64,000 nucleotides of DNA from Nectonema munidae (Eukaryota > Nematomorpha > Nectonematoida > Nectonematidae), in assembly GCA_030549495.1 (NCBI GenBank), contig JAUIRK010000987.1:186001-250000 (forward strand), read 5' to 3'. A program made the position numbers and the translations under genes. The notes beneath the pieces are model-generated. The model had not been told where the DNA came from. It saw only the letters and a list, made by a program, of their open reading frames with translations, and searched no databases. Of the stretch, positions 1-11,363 are shown piece after piece (within the stretch, counting starts at the first letter, position 1; each line of letters opens with the position of its first letter).

Positions 1-390
1 TGTTAGTTTTATTGGTTTTTTGTTAAAATTCTTTAGGAAATCATCAAATGTAACTTTCTTGGTGAGTTTTTTCCCTTGAGAAAGTATTATCAAGTTTTCT
101 TTTCTTTCACTCAGCATCGACTGTCGTGAAGAAGTGAAAACTCTTTTAAGTGTTGAAAAACTTCTTTCACACGACGCTGTACTGATGCCTATTGTTAAAG
201 CAGCTTAAAAAATATACTGTAAAGTAAATAATATTTTAGTAAAAATATCATAATTACCAATATACAGAAAAAAGATCTCATTACAGGCGGACTTGATTGG
301 ATATAATTCCTTTAAAATACCAGAAATTTCTATTCCTGATGGTAAGTTCTTTCCCTCCAAAAAAGTTTTGATAACCTAGTTATGTCAAAT
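1..390 (-). mobile_element. hAT transposase C-terminal fragment (ZMYM1-like), running off the left edge
   Basis: Read on the minus strand, about 200 down to 10 encodes the hAT dimerisation region: a motif reading STASCERSFSTLKR, then SMLSERKENLIILS. This matches the SSASCERSFS...RL..LALLS signature of ZMYM1/DUF4371-type hAT transposases. A second piece at about 370-285 (GKNLPSGIEISGIL, then PIKSACNEIF) is the segment that normally precedes it. A stop-containing AT-rich stretch separates the two, so the copy is broken or the gap is an intron. hAT transposases are DDE-type DNA cut-and-paste enzymes that use this C-terminal domain to dimerise. The element continues left of the window, so its end and target duplication cannot be seen. 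Confidence 0.75.
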
Positions 391-780
391 ATTAAAAACG
401 ATTATTATAGAAAACGAATTATTCAAATGATAGATTACTAAGCACTGAGAAGATAAAATATTTTCGTCAGTCTTTATTTCAAGAAGAGTGCATAGAAGAA
501 GAAGAAGAAATTTATTAAGAAACAAATCAATGATTATTATGATAAACAAAATTAAAAAAAAAAAAAAAACATGAACATTGTAGTATAAATAAATCGATAT
601 ATTTCAAATACACCAAAGGTCATAGCCGCTTAAAAGGTGTAACTTAAGATATAAAATGAGATTAGAAAACAAAGGAGTATTTAGAATTTTGAAACAAAAT
701 TAAAAGAAAGAAAGTAAAAAATATACACTAAAAATTGGTATTCACATTATGAAGAACATATATATATATATATATAAAAT
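391..780. other. AT-rich spacer
   Basis: No coding signal seen. The stretch holds purine-rich runs (480-520), an A-run at about 553-568 and a short TA microsatellite at about 758-775. The TA repeat may be the 3' tail of the LINE to the right, which is read leftwards, but no target duplication was identified. Confidence 0.5.
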
Positions 781-901
781 AAATCATACAATTTACAAAC
801 ATTAATCGCACAAATAAATTAATAGTTAGAAATAAATAATAAAAAAAAAATATGTATTTTATAAAAAGAAAAAAAAAAGTATGCTAGCTAATCGCAATTT
901 A

Positions 902-3717
902 TCAATTCAAACTTTTAGGTAAGCAGGAAAAACAATTAGTCTTAGTGCAAATATAAAAATATTTGTCAATAAACATTCTAGTCATTGCACTCTTTATTTT
1001 GTAGGTATAATCAAACTCATTGAAGTATAATGATAAGGTTTTATTCCAGAGCATACATACTCTGTACTTCAATGACTTTTGTTTATATTTAGAAAGATTA
1101 TATCTTGGTACAGCTAAATGATTAAGATTACGTAAGAAAAATGTTTTAAGTTCATAGTTATAAATAAACCAAGAAGAAAAGATTTCAGGTAGTTCTGAAC
1201 AATTGAACTTAATAAAGAAAATGGAAAGATAAAGTTGATATATGTCATCAAACTTCAAAATTTTATTTTCATAAAAAAGATTCGATGTATGTGCAAAGTA
1301 GGAAGTGTTGAATATAATTCGAATTACTTTTTTTTGGGCGATACTTATTTCATTAGTTGCAGCATAACCCCAATTAATGATGCTATACAAAAAATGGGGC
1401 ACAATTAAGGATTTATAAATGAGAAGTTTGACATTAATGGGTAAGAAATTACGAAAATGCTTAAGTATGCCTATAATACTGTTTACTTTCTTTAGGACTA
1501 ATAAACAGTGTGATTTCCAACTTAGTTTATTGTCAATAGTTAAGCCTAAAAAGTTGAATTGATTGACATAATCGAAAGGCAAAATAGGAGCACTTATTTT
1601 TGGAATACTAGGAAAACATAAAGCTTTGCATTTACTCAGGTTCAAATTCAAAGAATTAGATAGAAACCAATCTCTTAGCTTGTTAAATTTATCCATTAAA
1701 ATGGGTCATCTTTAGAGGCTAGAATTGCAATATCATCAGCATAAAGGTAAAGTTTATCAAATATTCCTGTTGTTGAAACATCATTAATGTATATTGAAAA
1801 CAAGATTGGACCTAATACCGAGCCTTGTGGTACTCCACATTTTATTGTTTGAGTCTCCGAATAGATTCCATTTAAAAAAACACATTGCTGTCTATTGGAT
1901 AAGTAGGAAGAAAAGAGAGATAAAGAATTTTGAGAAAAGCCATATCTATGTAATTTATCAATAAGAACATTGTGGGAAATACTGTCAAAAGCCTTTGACA
2001 AATCAATAAATATAGCCATCAGATCAATACCAGCATCTAGGTTATCCATAATATCATCTAAAAATATTGAATGGAGGAGTTGAGCAGAGTGTTTGGCTCG
2101 AAAACCAAATTGTTTCTCATACAATAGTGAGTTACCAATAAAATATTGATAAACTTGCTTGTAAATAAGTTTTTCAAGAATTTTAGATATTGATGGCACT
2201 AAAGATATAGCTCGATAATTCTCTATGCAATCTTTGGATCCTTTTTTATGAATCGGCAAAACTTTTGAAAGTTTGAAAACATCAGGATAAACAGAGAATT
2301 CAATACATGAATTAAAACCAATTGCCAAAATTCTTGAAATAAAAGGACAAATTAACTTCAAAATATAGAGTGAAACTTTGTAGATATCTTCAGTATAATT
2401 ATTTTTTATTTTGCTTACCACATCTAGAATATCAGAATCGGTGAATTTTTTGAGATAAAACTTGTCTCTAAGGTCTACTGGAAAATTAGAAAATTTATAT
2501 GTTACTGAATTACTGCCAAGATTTGTAAAAAAATTATTAAATTCGTTAGCAATGGAAAAGTCATCAAAAACTATTTTATCATTAATTTTCAAATGAATTT
2601 TACTATTTGATTTAGATTTCAGCAAAAGATTAATTTTGGACCATGTGTTTTTCATTGATTTCGACTCTGAAAAATATTTCTGAAAGCAATTATTTTTTGC
2701 AACTTTCAAAAGCGTTTTAATTTTGTTTCTATAAAATAAATATTTATTCCTTATGTTTGCATTCATTTTGTTAATTTTTATAAATTGTAGATATAAGTTA
2801 TCCCTATATCTAATGAGCTCGAGTAATTTTGAAGTCATCCAAGGTGCAGCAAACTTATTACATTTCTTGTTTTTGTAACTGATATATTCTGTACTACTTG
2901 TGATAGAGTATTCTAAAAAACCAATTAAACATGAAAAAAACATATTTGGATCGTCAAAAAATGGTTTCAACAATTTAAAAAAATCATATTCACCAACAAT
3001 ACGCAAAAGTTTCCGTTTGTCTAACTTCTTTTTCATTTTGAAATGAAATGTTTTATCAACATTTAACGCTACAAAATAAGGATAGTGATCAGAGATTGGA
3101 GACGACCACACGTATGAATCACATTCTGTACTAGAGTCTAACAAGCAATTGTCTATTAGAGTATTAAATTGAGGTCGGGTTACTTTAGAGATAGCAAACT
3201 TATAACCAGACGAGACGACAAGATCAAAAAACCTATTAACAGTTTGACTTTTTCCTACCTTGAATAGATTTATATTAAAATCTCCAAACACTAAGTGTTT
3301 ACATCTAGAATCAAATTGATTGAGATAAACTTCGAAATCATTCATGAAACCATTCAAAAAAAAATTAGTGCTGTTAGGGGGCCTATAAATATTATGAATT
3401 TTTATATTTTTGCCTTTTTTTATGTGAATTTCAATAGTAAAAGATTCGAAAAATTCAGATTCATTATCATAAATTATTTCAAATTGACAGAGATTATTTA
3501 TAAAAAACCCAAATCCCGAATGAGATGATAATCGTGCAGGCTGGGATAAAAACTCATATTCATCGAAACTAAACAAGTTAAAATTTGAATTAAGCCAAGT
3601 TTCTTGAACGCAGACAACTAATATATTATCCCTATTATTAGAATTTATACTTTTTATAAGATTACAAACATCATCAAATTTAGAGTTCAAAGATTGGCAG
3701 TTAATGCTCATGCACAC
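902..3717 (-). pseudogene. LINE ORF2: endonuclease and reverse transcriptase, one frameshift
   Basis: The first frame (3717-1696, 673 aa) opens with an APE endonuclease: SINCQSL near residue 4, VVCVQETWLN near 34, HNIYRPPNS near 107, VFGDFNINLF near 143 and SDHYPYF near 210. It runs into a reverse transcriptase with FIDLSKAFDSISH, GVPQGSVLGPILFS and the catalytic LYADDIAIL. The second frame (1696-902, 264 aa) continues the thumb and C-terminal region: DWFLSNSLNLNLSKCKAL, FLGLTIDNKLSW and SIINWGYAA. The two frames meet at a TAATG stop/start overlap beside a T-run, which fits loss of one T. Stop-start reinitiation is conceivable, but the break falls inside the RT domain, so a mutation or a base-calling error is likelier. 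Confidence 0.88.
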
Positions 3718-3844
3718 AAACTTATTTCGAAAGCAAGGAAATTTATCAAAGGAAACTAAATGAGAAAAATTAAAAAAAGACTGTTATAATGTTCTGAAGG
3801 AAATGAATCAGAAAGATCAAAATAGCTATTCAAGGAATCATCAT

Positions 3845-4888
3845 TCATTCAGAATCGTTAAGAATAATGTTCAAATTTGATAGATTCAATGCATCATAGT
3901 GCATTTTAAAATTATTCAGAGTAAAACAATTTTTACTGTTGCAAATGTGAGACGACTCTAAAGATTTAGTTGTGCAAAGATGACAAAGATTAGTTTCTTT
4001 TTTATTGCAATTGTTTGATAAATGCGAAAGGCCACAATACTTACAAATAGGCGAACTAGCTTTACATTCTGCAGCATAATGATTATATTTATTACAGCGA
4101 TAACAAACTTTAATATAGGTGCGCAATAACTCTAACTCATGAGCTATACAATTTACATAGATATATTTTTTGCTATATATGGATTTAACAACACCAGATT
4201 TAAAGCATATACCTATATTGAAAAAAGTAGATTTACCCTTAAATTTGAATATTTTCAAGATATCGTCAGGGTTAATTTTATTTTGTTCGCAGATCAGAAT
4301 CTTCAATTGATCCAGAGATAAGGAATTATTAATACCTTTTAAACAAAAAAAAGGAGGTTTTGATTTCATATCATGGAATGAAAAGTTTTTTGCTTTAAGA
4401 AGATTCTTTAAGCTTTCTTTGTTTGAAATATCTGATGATTCAACAAGTAAGGAATCGTTTTTTGTTCGCTTAAATTTGGTGAAGCATAGTTTGTTGGATG
4501 CAGGACTAAGACTATCCTCCATTACTTTTAGGCTATTTTCCTGATTCTTGTTGAAAAACTTAGGAACTTCTAACGACAATTTTGGAATGAAGGCAGAATT
4601 CGATACTCTATGTTCACTAACAACTTGAGCAAAACTTCTTTGTGATGGCTTAGTACTGGTATCTTTGTTAGAAGAGATATACGTAGTTTTTTCTTTCAGA
4701 TGATCATTAATTTTATCTAATTTAGTTGAAAAATTTTGAATAGCAGTGTTAGTACTTTGAACTTCTTTAAGTTTATCAAATAAATAAACAATCGTATTTG
4801 TAAGAGATTCTTTAGAGAACTTGAGAGAATTTAGCCCCTTGAAATCTTTATTTTCAGCTAACTTCAAAATTTTAAATATATTTTCCAT
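3845..4888 (-). CDS. LINE ORF1: nucleic-acid-binding protein with zinc knuckles
   Basis: A 347-aa open frame lying 5' of ORF2 on the same strand, about 130 bp upstream. The N-terminal half is lysine- and serine-rich without a clear fold. The C-terminal part holds retro-type knuckles: CYRCNKYNHYAAEC (C-x2-C-x4-H-x4-C), then CKYCGLSHLSNNC (C-x2-C-x3-H-x4-C), then a third Cys pair CHLC. In Jockey- and I-type LINEs this protein binds element RNA and acts as a chaperone during target-primed reverse transcription. The frame has no internal stop, which supports a recent insertion. The start is the first ATG of the frame, at 4888. Confidence 0.8.
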   Translation of the reverse strand: MENIFKILKLAENKDFKGLNSLKFSKESLTNTIVYLFDKLKEVQSTNTAIQNFSTKLDKINDHLKEKTTYISSNKDTSTKPSQRSFAQVVSEHRVSNSAFIPKLSLEVPKFFNKNQENSLKVMEDSLSPASNKLCFTKFKRTKNDSLLVESSDISNKESLKNLLKAKNFSFHDMKSKPPFFCLKGINNSLSLDQLKILICEQNKINPDDILKIFKFKGKSTFFNIGICFKSGVVKSIYSKKYIYVNCIAHELELLRTYIKVCYRCNKYNHYAAECKASSPICKYCGLSHLSNNCNKKETNLCHLCTTKSLESSHICNSKNCFTLNNFKMHYDALNLSNLNIILNDSE

Positions 4889-4899
4889 ACCAAATACAA

Positions 4900-6060
4900 A
4901 GAGTATTGAGGATAATATAACAAAAAACTTCTTACAATAACTTCAAATTAGGAAATCAAAACTAAGAGGTTATCAAAAACAAGTAAACTCCATTTTTTAA
5001 ATTGGATTGAAATTGGAAAAAGTGGTTTGATTTTCTCATACATAAGAAAATGTTCTTTTGAACTAGGCATAAGGCACTTAATAACATTTATAATAGAAAT
5101 GTTTTGATCTGCAAATCTGAAAAATTCCAAAAACTCATTAAGCAAAATGGTAATATATCATTTTTTACCTTTTTGAAATTTCCTGTATTACTGAATCAAA
5201 GCATTCATAATATATTTTTCTAATTTTTGCAATTTCTGAATTATTATCATCAGAATTAGGCTTCATGGATGAATCAACTTCAAAATCACTCAATCTTTGA
5301 GGGATTTTAGGAAGGACTAAGCTTTAATTAAATAACACTTGGATTGGATTGGAATATCTAAGCACTTGCCAACTTTGTTGATATGCTTGCTTGATTGCTG
5401 GATGTTTATATTAAAAACACTGGAACAAAATTGTCTATTTTACAGTTATTTGAGATTGATAAGAGGGGGAAGGGGGGCTCACATTTAAGGAGAGGGAGGG
5501 GGGGGCTTACTTTATGAGTGGGGGGGGGGGGGGGGGCTCAAGCCCCCAATTTTAATAGGACGCGCGGGCCCTGCTAGCACTGCCCTATCTAGCAAATTTT
5601 TAAATGAGCTATAAGATTTAAGATTTTTAATGGCATATAAGGATTTTTTTTATTCTTTTTCGTCTAAACTTATGGGCCAAAAAATAAATTTTTCTTAACA
5701 ATTTTTTATTTGATTATTTTTTGCAATTAAATTTATTCCAGTTCAAATTTTTTTTTAGAAATTTTTAAATGATAGATCATGGTCTTGAACAAACTTAAAT
5801 GCTTCTATTTTTTAAATTACTAAATAATATTTTATATTCATTAACCCTATTAGCGCTGAGGCACTAAACTTCCCTTTAAATTAAGTATAATAGGCTCAAT
5901 TAAATCCCTTCAAATTTTGTGACTTTCCGTAAAATTGTTAGCTGCATCTTTTGGTAGTATTCTCACGGTAGTTGAATGACCCTTTCATGTCAAACATAAT
6001 CGAAAATTTTAAATTTTCAACAAAATTTTGACATCTGTATACAAAAATCATAAGGGAATA
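4900..6060. other. Non-coding stretch with G-run repeat ends
   Basis: A short minus frame at 4948-5145 is probably LINE 5' leader or chance. At 5460-5590 three G-rich blocks follow one another, each ending in GGGGGCTCA or GGGGGCTTA, and the last is followed by AGCCCCC and ACGCGCGGGCCCTG. This resembles the G-run terminal repeats seen elsewhere in the window. Nothing coding was recognised in 5600-6060. Confidence 0.45.
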
Positions 6061-6069
6061 GGATATTAA

Positions 6070-6125
6070 AGGAACACAACAATGGAACCACTACGTTCCT
6101 TTATCAAGTAGTATAAAGAAAAATG
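6070..6125 (-). ncRNA. Decayed hammerhead-ribozyme-like motif in terminal repeat 1
   Basis: On the minus strand the segment reads CTTGATAAA, then GGAAC-GTAGTG-GTTCC (a 5-bp stem, helix II position), then ATTGTTGTGTTCC. A Penelope-type hammerhead would have CTGATGA before this stem and GAAAC after it. The stem is intact, but both core strands differ from the consensus. Hammerheads are known in the terminal repeats of Penelope-like elements, so this is read as a relic rather than an active ribozyme. Confidence 0.5.
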
Positions 6126-6412
6126 ATAAAGATCATAGTATAAAGGGTAGTTATTGTGTTTAATTAATGGGTGGTTTGGTTATTTTTGTTAACAATGGCA
6201 TATAAGGAGGAATGGTGGAAGTTCTAAAATCGTAAAGGAAAACTTTATTTGAAAACAAACAATATATTTTAGAACGACTACGTTCCTTTATTAAGTAGTA
6301 TAAAAAAGAAATGATGAAGATCATAGTATAAAAAGGGTAGTGATAGTTCCATGTGTTTAATTAATAGGTGGTGTGGTAAGTGATTCGTTTTATTAATAAT
6401 GGCATATAAGGA
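6085..6412 (-). repeat. Tandem terminal repeat (pLTR-like) of the Penelope-like element, period about 187 bp
   Basis: Two similar copies start at 6085 (GAACCACTACGTTCC) and 6272 (GAACGACTACGTTCC). Both continue through AAGTAGTATAAA, GATCATAGTATAAA and TTTAATTAAT to GGCATATAAGGA (ending about 6208 and 6412). A third partial GGCATATAAGGA lies near 5632. Penelope-like elements typically carry tandem terminal copies called pLTRs, and the position just 3' of the endonuclease ORF fits that. Confidence 0.75.
6255..6315 (-). ncRNA. Decayed hammerhead-ribozyme-like motif in terminal repeat 2
   Basis: The second repeat copy reads CTTAATAAA, then GGAAC-GTAGTC-GTTCT, then AAAATAT on the minus strand. 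The helix II stem is retained with one G-U pair and the downstream core is A-rich. It is the same structure as in copy 1 with different core substitutions, as expected for two relics of one ancestral ribozyme. Confidence 0.45.
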
Positions 6413-7974
6413 TGTATCATGATGGAGTATGAATTGTGTTTAGTAATGATGCATTTTTAATGTGGTTGAGTGTGTGGTCGTGTTATTTATTTTTTTATAT
6501 AGTTGTAGGTCATAGTTATATATATGGAGCGGCTGTGACTGTTTATGATCATGTATATATAAGAGTAAAATAGTTAATCACATTGTTAAGATACATATTA
6601 GGTATATCTATGTGTTGATTGATGGCATTGTGTTCTAATAGGTAGTGCCAGTCTTCTAGAAATAGTAAATTTTCACATGAGGACGTGCATAAAATTTTGG
6701 CTTTGGTGAAATCAAAAGAATGTGATGGACTTGCAATTATATGTTCTATTATCATATTATTGTTAAAGATGTGTTTGTAATGTGGTATTGGTGTTCATGG
6801 AGGCGTTGATGTAAGGATCTCTCAGTTTTTCTGCCGCTATACAATTGTTACAATCTTTGTTTTATTAGGATCGTTTGTTTACAAGAAATTTCAATTTCTG
6901 TTTGTAAATCTTTAGAATTTGATGAAAGATTGATTGAACGTGTAAATAAGGTTAAACAAACTGATATTTTGTGTGATAGGGTATGGTTGGATAGAAAGTC
7001 TAGATATCGGTATGTATTCGTGGGTTTGTACAAGACTTTAGTTGATAGAATTGTGTTTTTTTTGTGTGATTAGACAATCAAGAAACGAGAGGTTATTTTT
7101 GTTTTTCATCTCGAGTGTAGGCATTTGTGAAAATTGTTGAACGAATTATGTAGTGATTCTATAATGTGATTTATTATGCAAAAGACATCATTAACGTATC
7201 TATTGTAGAATTTTGGAACATTTTCATTATGTTTAAGAGTGTTTTGTAATGATTCTAAGACTAGATTATCTAGTACATTGCTGCTAGGGTTTGCGATGGG
7301 TGTGCCAAAAATCTGTTGATATATATTATTATTAAATGTAAAATTAATAAAGTAAAGGCTTGTGATGATGTTAAGTTTAGTATAATTGTCCAGACTTGAT
7401 TAAATTTCTAGCGTGTTGAGAGCATAGTCAATTGGAATGCATGTAAAAAGTGTGTCTGCATCTAGCCTAATGATATTCTAATCATAACATCGTTTTGAGT
7501 TAGTCTTTGGATTTTTAATCTTTGTATGAATTCATAGGAGTTTTTAACTGAGAATTTGTTCTTGTTGCTAAAGTTCTGGTAATATGAAAAATCGGAATGG
7601 AAGATTTTATGTTCTTTGTATGAAAGTTTCTTTTCTTTTAGTAGTTTAAAAATCATTTTTGTTGTATTTTTTGAGCTGTCGATGGTGGGTTGGCATTTGA
7701 GCGAAAATTTAGAGTATGTTGTGGAATCGGATAGGAGTGTGTTCATTTTTCTTTTTATTGGTTAGCGTCCAACATAACAAAATAATTACCTTTATCCGCT
7801 GTACATATAGTTCTTGTGGAACCATTTTTTTTAGTTTTTGATGCTTTGTTTATGTGATAAATTATCTTTGTAATGAGGGTTTCGAGATTTGAATATGTTA
7901 TTTTCTCAATTGAAAACAACAAACAGGAACGCATATGAAATTTTCCATAAATTCCAAAAGAATTGATTTTTGAA

Positions 7975-8860
7975 AGGGGGGGCAGAAAAGGTATTTGGGG
8001 AGGTGGGGGGGGGGCTCTGCTCAAAATTGAGTACATCTGTAGATAACTATTTAACTTAGGCTCCATATCAGATACTGCCTTGAAAATTTATAATTATATA
8101 CAGTTTTGAACGCATGACACTTTATATATTTTATTTCTTCAATAATAATGGCTACTTTTTAGAAAATGACCATCAAAATTTTGCTTAATGAAAAATATTC
8201 CTTCAAATTTTATATAAAATGTATGTTTTTATAGTAAATCGGCCATTCTATTTTTATTTTAGACTCAGTGTTTGCATTTAGGATTTGAAAATACCTATAA
8301 GTTGTTATTAAATTTGTGGTTTACTTTTAAAAATTGTCTCCAAAACATTTATTTCAATTTTACATGAAATTTATGTTTTTATCAGAGGCCCATATCCTTC
8401 AAATTTTGGGGGTCGAACTTTTTCTTATAATTTTCCAAATTTATTATAAAAGAATTTTTGTCCTATGAATACACCACCATTATTACCCAACATTATAATT
8501 GCACGGTAAGCTCTCAATCTCACCATAATTGGACTACTTTTATCAAATAATTACCTTGTTTGTTATTCTGTTTGCATCCACTACCTTTTTGCTCAGCGGT
8601 TTTCAAAGTGAAGTTCGCGGTGCCGCGAAAAAGTTCCATGGGGATCGATAAGGGAACATTGAGTGAATCGTTTTTCGCAAAATATTTCACAAATATTGGG
8701 TCATTTGCCATTTTGCCAATAAGCCACATTTAAAAAGAGTAAATAAGTTAGTCTTTGAATTGAGTACTATTTTTATTCCTTTATTGCTTTCCAGGCCTCA
8801 TTATATATCAGGGGCGCACATCCGGGGGGGGGGGGAGTGTACGTATAATATCTATATGAC
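7975..8860. repeat. G-run repeat ends of probable hAT-derived elements
   Basis: Three related pieces: AGGTGGGGGGGGGGCTCT at about 8000-8020, a block reading CCATATCCTTCAAATTTTGG at about 8388-8407, and CAGGGGCGCACATCCGG followed by a G-run at about 8809-8836. The last two resemble 32566-32630 (CAGGGGCACACATCC, then TCAAAATTATT and a G-run). CAGGGGCG starts are typical of hAT inverted repeats. No gene was recognised in 8070-8810. Confidence 0.45.
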
Positions 8861-9490
8861 AAGTACCCAGCAGAAAATTTTTTGTTTTACAAAACTCTTA
8901 TCAGTAGAACCACTGCAAGAGAAACATTTGTCAAGGTGGACAATTTTTTACAGTACATGTTATTAAGACAGAACATCTACTTGGAATGTTTACTGACCGT
9001 GCTCTAGCGATTTCTTTTTCTAGTTTTTAGACTCTGATTAATCAAAAATCTCCAGATGTAATTGGTACCAAGTGCGTTATTCATGGCCAAACATTCATAA
9101 TCATAAACATACCTAATGGGTGAAAAATGTTGTCAATGAAATCATTAGAACAACGTATCCAAACAAGAGTAAATGCATTTCACTCTTGTTTGTTTTCAGA
9201 GTTATGCAAAGAAAATGATTCACAATCTGAAAAACTCTTGTTGCACTCAAACGTAAGGTGGAAAGGAAAATTTTCCAATCGATACTATGCAAAGAAATCC
9301 AGCAATTTCTACAAAGCAAACTAGACATGAGTGTAAAATTTTCTGAGTCCGTTTTTGTATATTCCTATCATTTTTAGTGAACATATTTGAATCTGTGAAT
9401 TCCCTTAACCTTGCGCTGCAAGGGAAAGAGATCAATGTACTCCATTGTCATAAAAAATTGGGAGCTTTTGAAATGAAGCTGGAATTATGG
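8860..9490 (+). mobile_element. hAT transposase fossil, ZBED5-like
   Basis: Plus-strand frames give, in family order: TARETFVKVDNFLQ (about 8916-8957), then SPDVIGTKCVIHGQ (about 9052-9095), then FSELCKENDSQSEKLLLHSN followed by VRWKGK (about 9197-9270), then ALQGKE and FEMKLELWHS (about 9415-9500). This is the order and wording of the central region of ZBED5/Buster-type hAT transposases (CTDGAP...VIGTHCVIHRQ...SELCKxMDSEHETLLxHTEVRW...FKxKLELW). Frames shift at several points and both ends are missing, so it is a degenerate internal fragment. An 8760 ORF in another frame covers part of it and is not the real frame. Confidence 0.75.
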
Positions 9491-9499
9491 CATTCTTAG

Positions 9500-11190
9500 A
9501 CAAGAAAATTTTTGCTCGATTGAACATATTTATTAATGAAAATAAGATTTCACATTCATTATATGAAATTAGGTTTCAAGCAAATATAAAAAGGCCATTT
9601 TTCTAACGTTTGTATTCGTTACATTAATTTTAAACTCTTTCAGTTACATTCAGCCCCCTTGCTCGACTTCAAGTAGAAGGAGGGGGTGGATGAGAAACTG
9701 ATGGGAGGAAGGAGAAGGGGCAAAAGGGAGTTTAATGCGGCCATAACAATGTATGCATTTATATATTAGAAAGGGGTTTCATAGGGGCAAAATAAATCCC
9801 AGTGTGTGTGGGGGAGGGGGGGGGGGGGGATATTCTAAGATTTAACCTTACAACAAGAAAAGTAATATGAAAATCTACTCATAAGTCTTTAAATATGCTA
9901 TAAAAAAGATATATAATTGAGAAAATTTAAAATTATTGTGGGAAGGGGGCGAAACGCTTTTTTAATCGTAACCTTGATAAAAAATAAACTCATCGATAGA
10001 AATGATTACATAAGCACACAGCGATTACTTACAAACACGAATACACACGAGCATGGAGGATACAATGAAAACTTTGAAAACAATGAATGACGTTAAGAAA
10101 AATCCTTGTTTAACAGTTAGATGAAATAATTATAAACATACATTTTTTTCGTAATAATTTGATGAAAATTAATGAGTTGTTGGCTTGTTTATGTTATTTA
10201 ATTCTGCCATTGTCATCCTACACTTTCAAAAAAGATTACTTTTCCATTCTCCGTCATTTTCTCACTTACGTAAAGCTTTATTTTCTAAGGTTTATTTGCA
10301 TTCTTTCTGTAACAATTATTTAAAATAGATTTTTATTATGCAATTTAACATTGGTAGTATGTCAACTGGTAAAAAATCCAAGAAAAGAAAGAGTGAAAGG
10401 TTGTTGTGTGATTGCCTCAATGTTCTAATAACATATTCCAGTTCTTGACGATAGAGAAAATTTCGATTCAGAATTATCATCAAGTGAAAGTGGTTCTAAC
10501 TCTATTTACAGAGATCTTTGCTCATCTTAGTATAATATACTTTCAGAAGACTCAATAGTTGTTGAAGATTATGGAACACTTACAAGGACTCTATCAGAAA
10601 ATCAAGAAGCCACGCGTAAACAGTTTTATTCCATTGATGATTATTTAATGAAAATATGTATAATTGTGTAAATAAATTTTTTGCCGAAATGTATATCATT
10701 TTTGTTGTGAAAAATTAACAAATAACTTTTTTGCCAACTTTTTGAACTCTGTTCAAAAGAGTCAAATTTGTCTCTAGTGTTTCTCCTGTTTTTTTTGTTT
10801 CAACAAAAAAAGTCATTTTTGTGTTAACAAAAAAGTTCGGTTTAGTTATAGAAGCAGTTAGTTGTCTTTTTTTTTACCATGTCATTTAAAACAATTTTTT
10901 TTATTTTAAGGCTGGATTAATCATTGAACAATATTATAATTAAGGGAGGGGGGAGCTTTTTAAAAAAACATGATATAATTACACAAGACATTGCATTACA
11001 CTATTTTTAAATAGCTTGAAAGTATTAATTTAGGAGTAATTTCCATTTATTGTATTTTATTTATTTATCAATAATAAATCTTTTAACTTTTCAACTTCTA
11101 TTTATTTTGATGAAATGATATAAAATTAAAGGAGCCATTTTGCATTGGATAATTAATAACTATTTTATTTGTTAATGTATATAATGAATT
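9500..11190. other. Non-coding, AT-rich
   Basis: No gene recognised. G-rich blocks at about 9655-9725 and 9810-9830 resemble the other G-run repeats. At 10380-10660 a broken plus-strand frame is rich in acidic and serine residues but was not assigned to any family. Confidence 0.4.
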
Positions 11191-11192
11191 AC

Positions 11193-11363
11193 AAGTGTTT
11201 TTAAAATGGAAGAAAATATTTTTATAAATGAAATTCCATTTGTGCCTCATCATTCATACATTAAATTGATCATTTATTATATAATCAGATGTGTCTTAAC
11301 CTGAATGGGGGCACATATGGAATTTCATTTAAAAAAATATTTTCTTCCATTTTAAAAACACTT
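11193..11363. repeat. Inverted repeat / MITE-like hairpin with arms of about 54 bp
   Basis: The left arm (11193-11246) begins AAGTGTTTTTAAAATGGAAG and ends GGAATTTCAT-type sequence on the complementary strand. The right arm (11310-11363) is its near-perfect reverse complement, ending CTTCCATTTTAAAAACACTT. About 63 bp separate them. Such a structure fits a small non-autonomous DNA element or a foldback. No target duplication was identified. Confidence 0.75.

Larger units (their letters stand above)
780..4900 (-). mobile_element. Jockey-like non-LTR retrotransposon, nearly full length
   Basis: A minus-strand LINE with ORF1 (3845-4888, zinc knuckles) followed by ORF2 (902-3717, apurinic endonuclease plus reverse transcriptase). 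There is no RNase H domain after the RT. An ORF1 with gag-like CCHC knuckles together with an APE/RT ORF2 is the layout of the Jockey/I group. The long open frames, broken at only one place, suggest a young insertion. The ends were not defined: the left end is somewhere in 750-900 and the 5' end lies upstream of 4888. Confidence 0.85.
6080..7960 (-). mobile_element. Penelope-like element (RT plus GIY-YIG), decayed
   Basis: Read on the minus strand this is a Penelope-like retroelement. The N-terminal RT box reads TADKGNYFVMLD and is followed by NTLLSDSTTYSKF (about 7810-7700). Next come the RT palm motifs: FNNNIYQQIFGTPIANP, then FYNRYVNDVF in the position of the catalytic YVDD box. The KPTNTYRYLDFLSNH block lies at about 7030. 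The downstream ORF at 6755-6549 (IIEHIIASPSHSFDFTKAK, then INQHIDIPNMY) is the C-terminal part of a GIY-YIG endonuclease. Reading frames are interrupted in several places, so it is an inactive copy. A direct repeat follows at its 3' end. Confidence 0.85.

Noticed and set aside
3295-3528. Plus frames opposite the Jockey-like LINE (also 4139-4321)
   Set aside because: They are antisense to well-supported ORF1 and ORF2 motifs.
5460-5590. G-runs as functional G-quadruplex regulatory sites
   Set aside because: Similar G-runs recur at repeat ends across the window and are better explained as transposon-end expansion; no gene is close by.
8520-8729. Minus frame of 69 aa
   Set aside because: No recognisable motif and it lies among G-run repeats; not supported as a gene.
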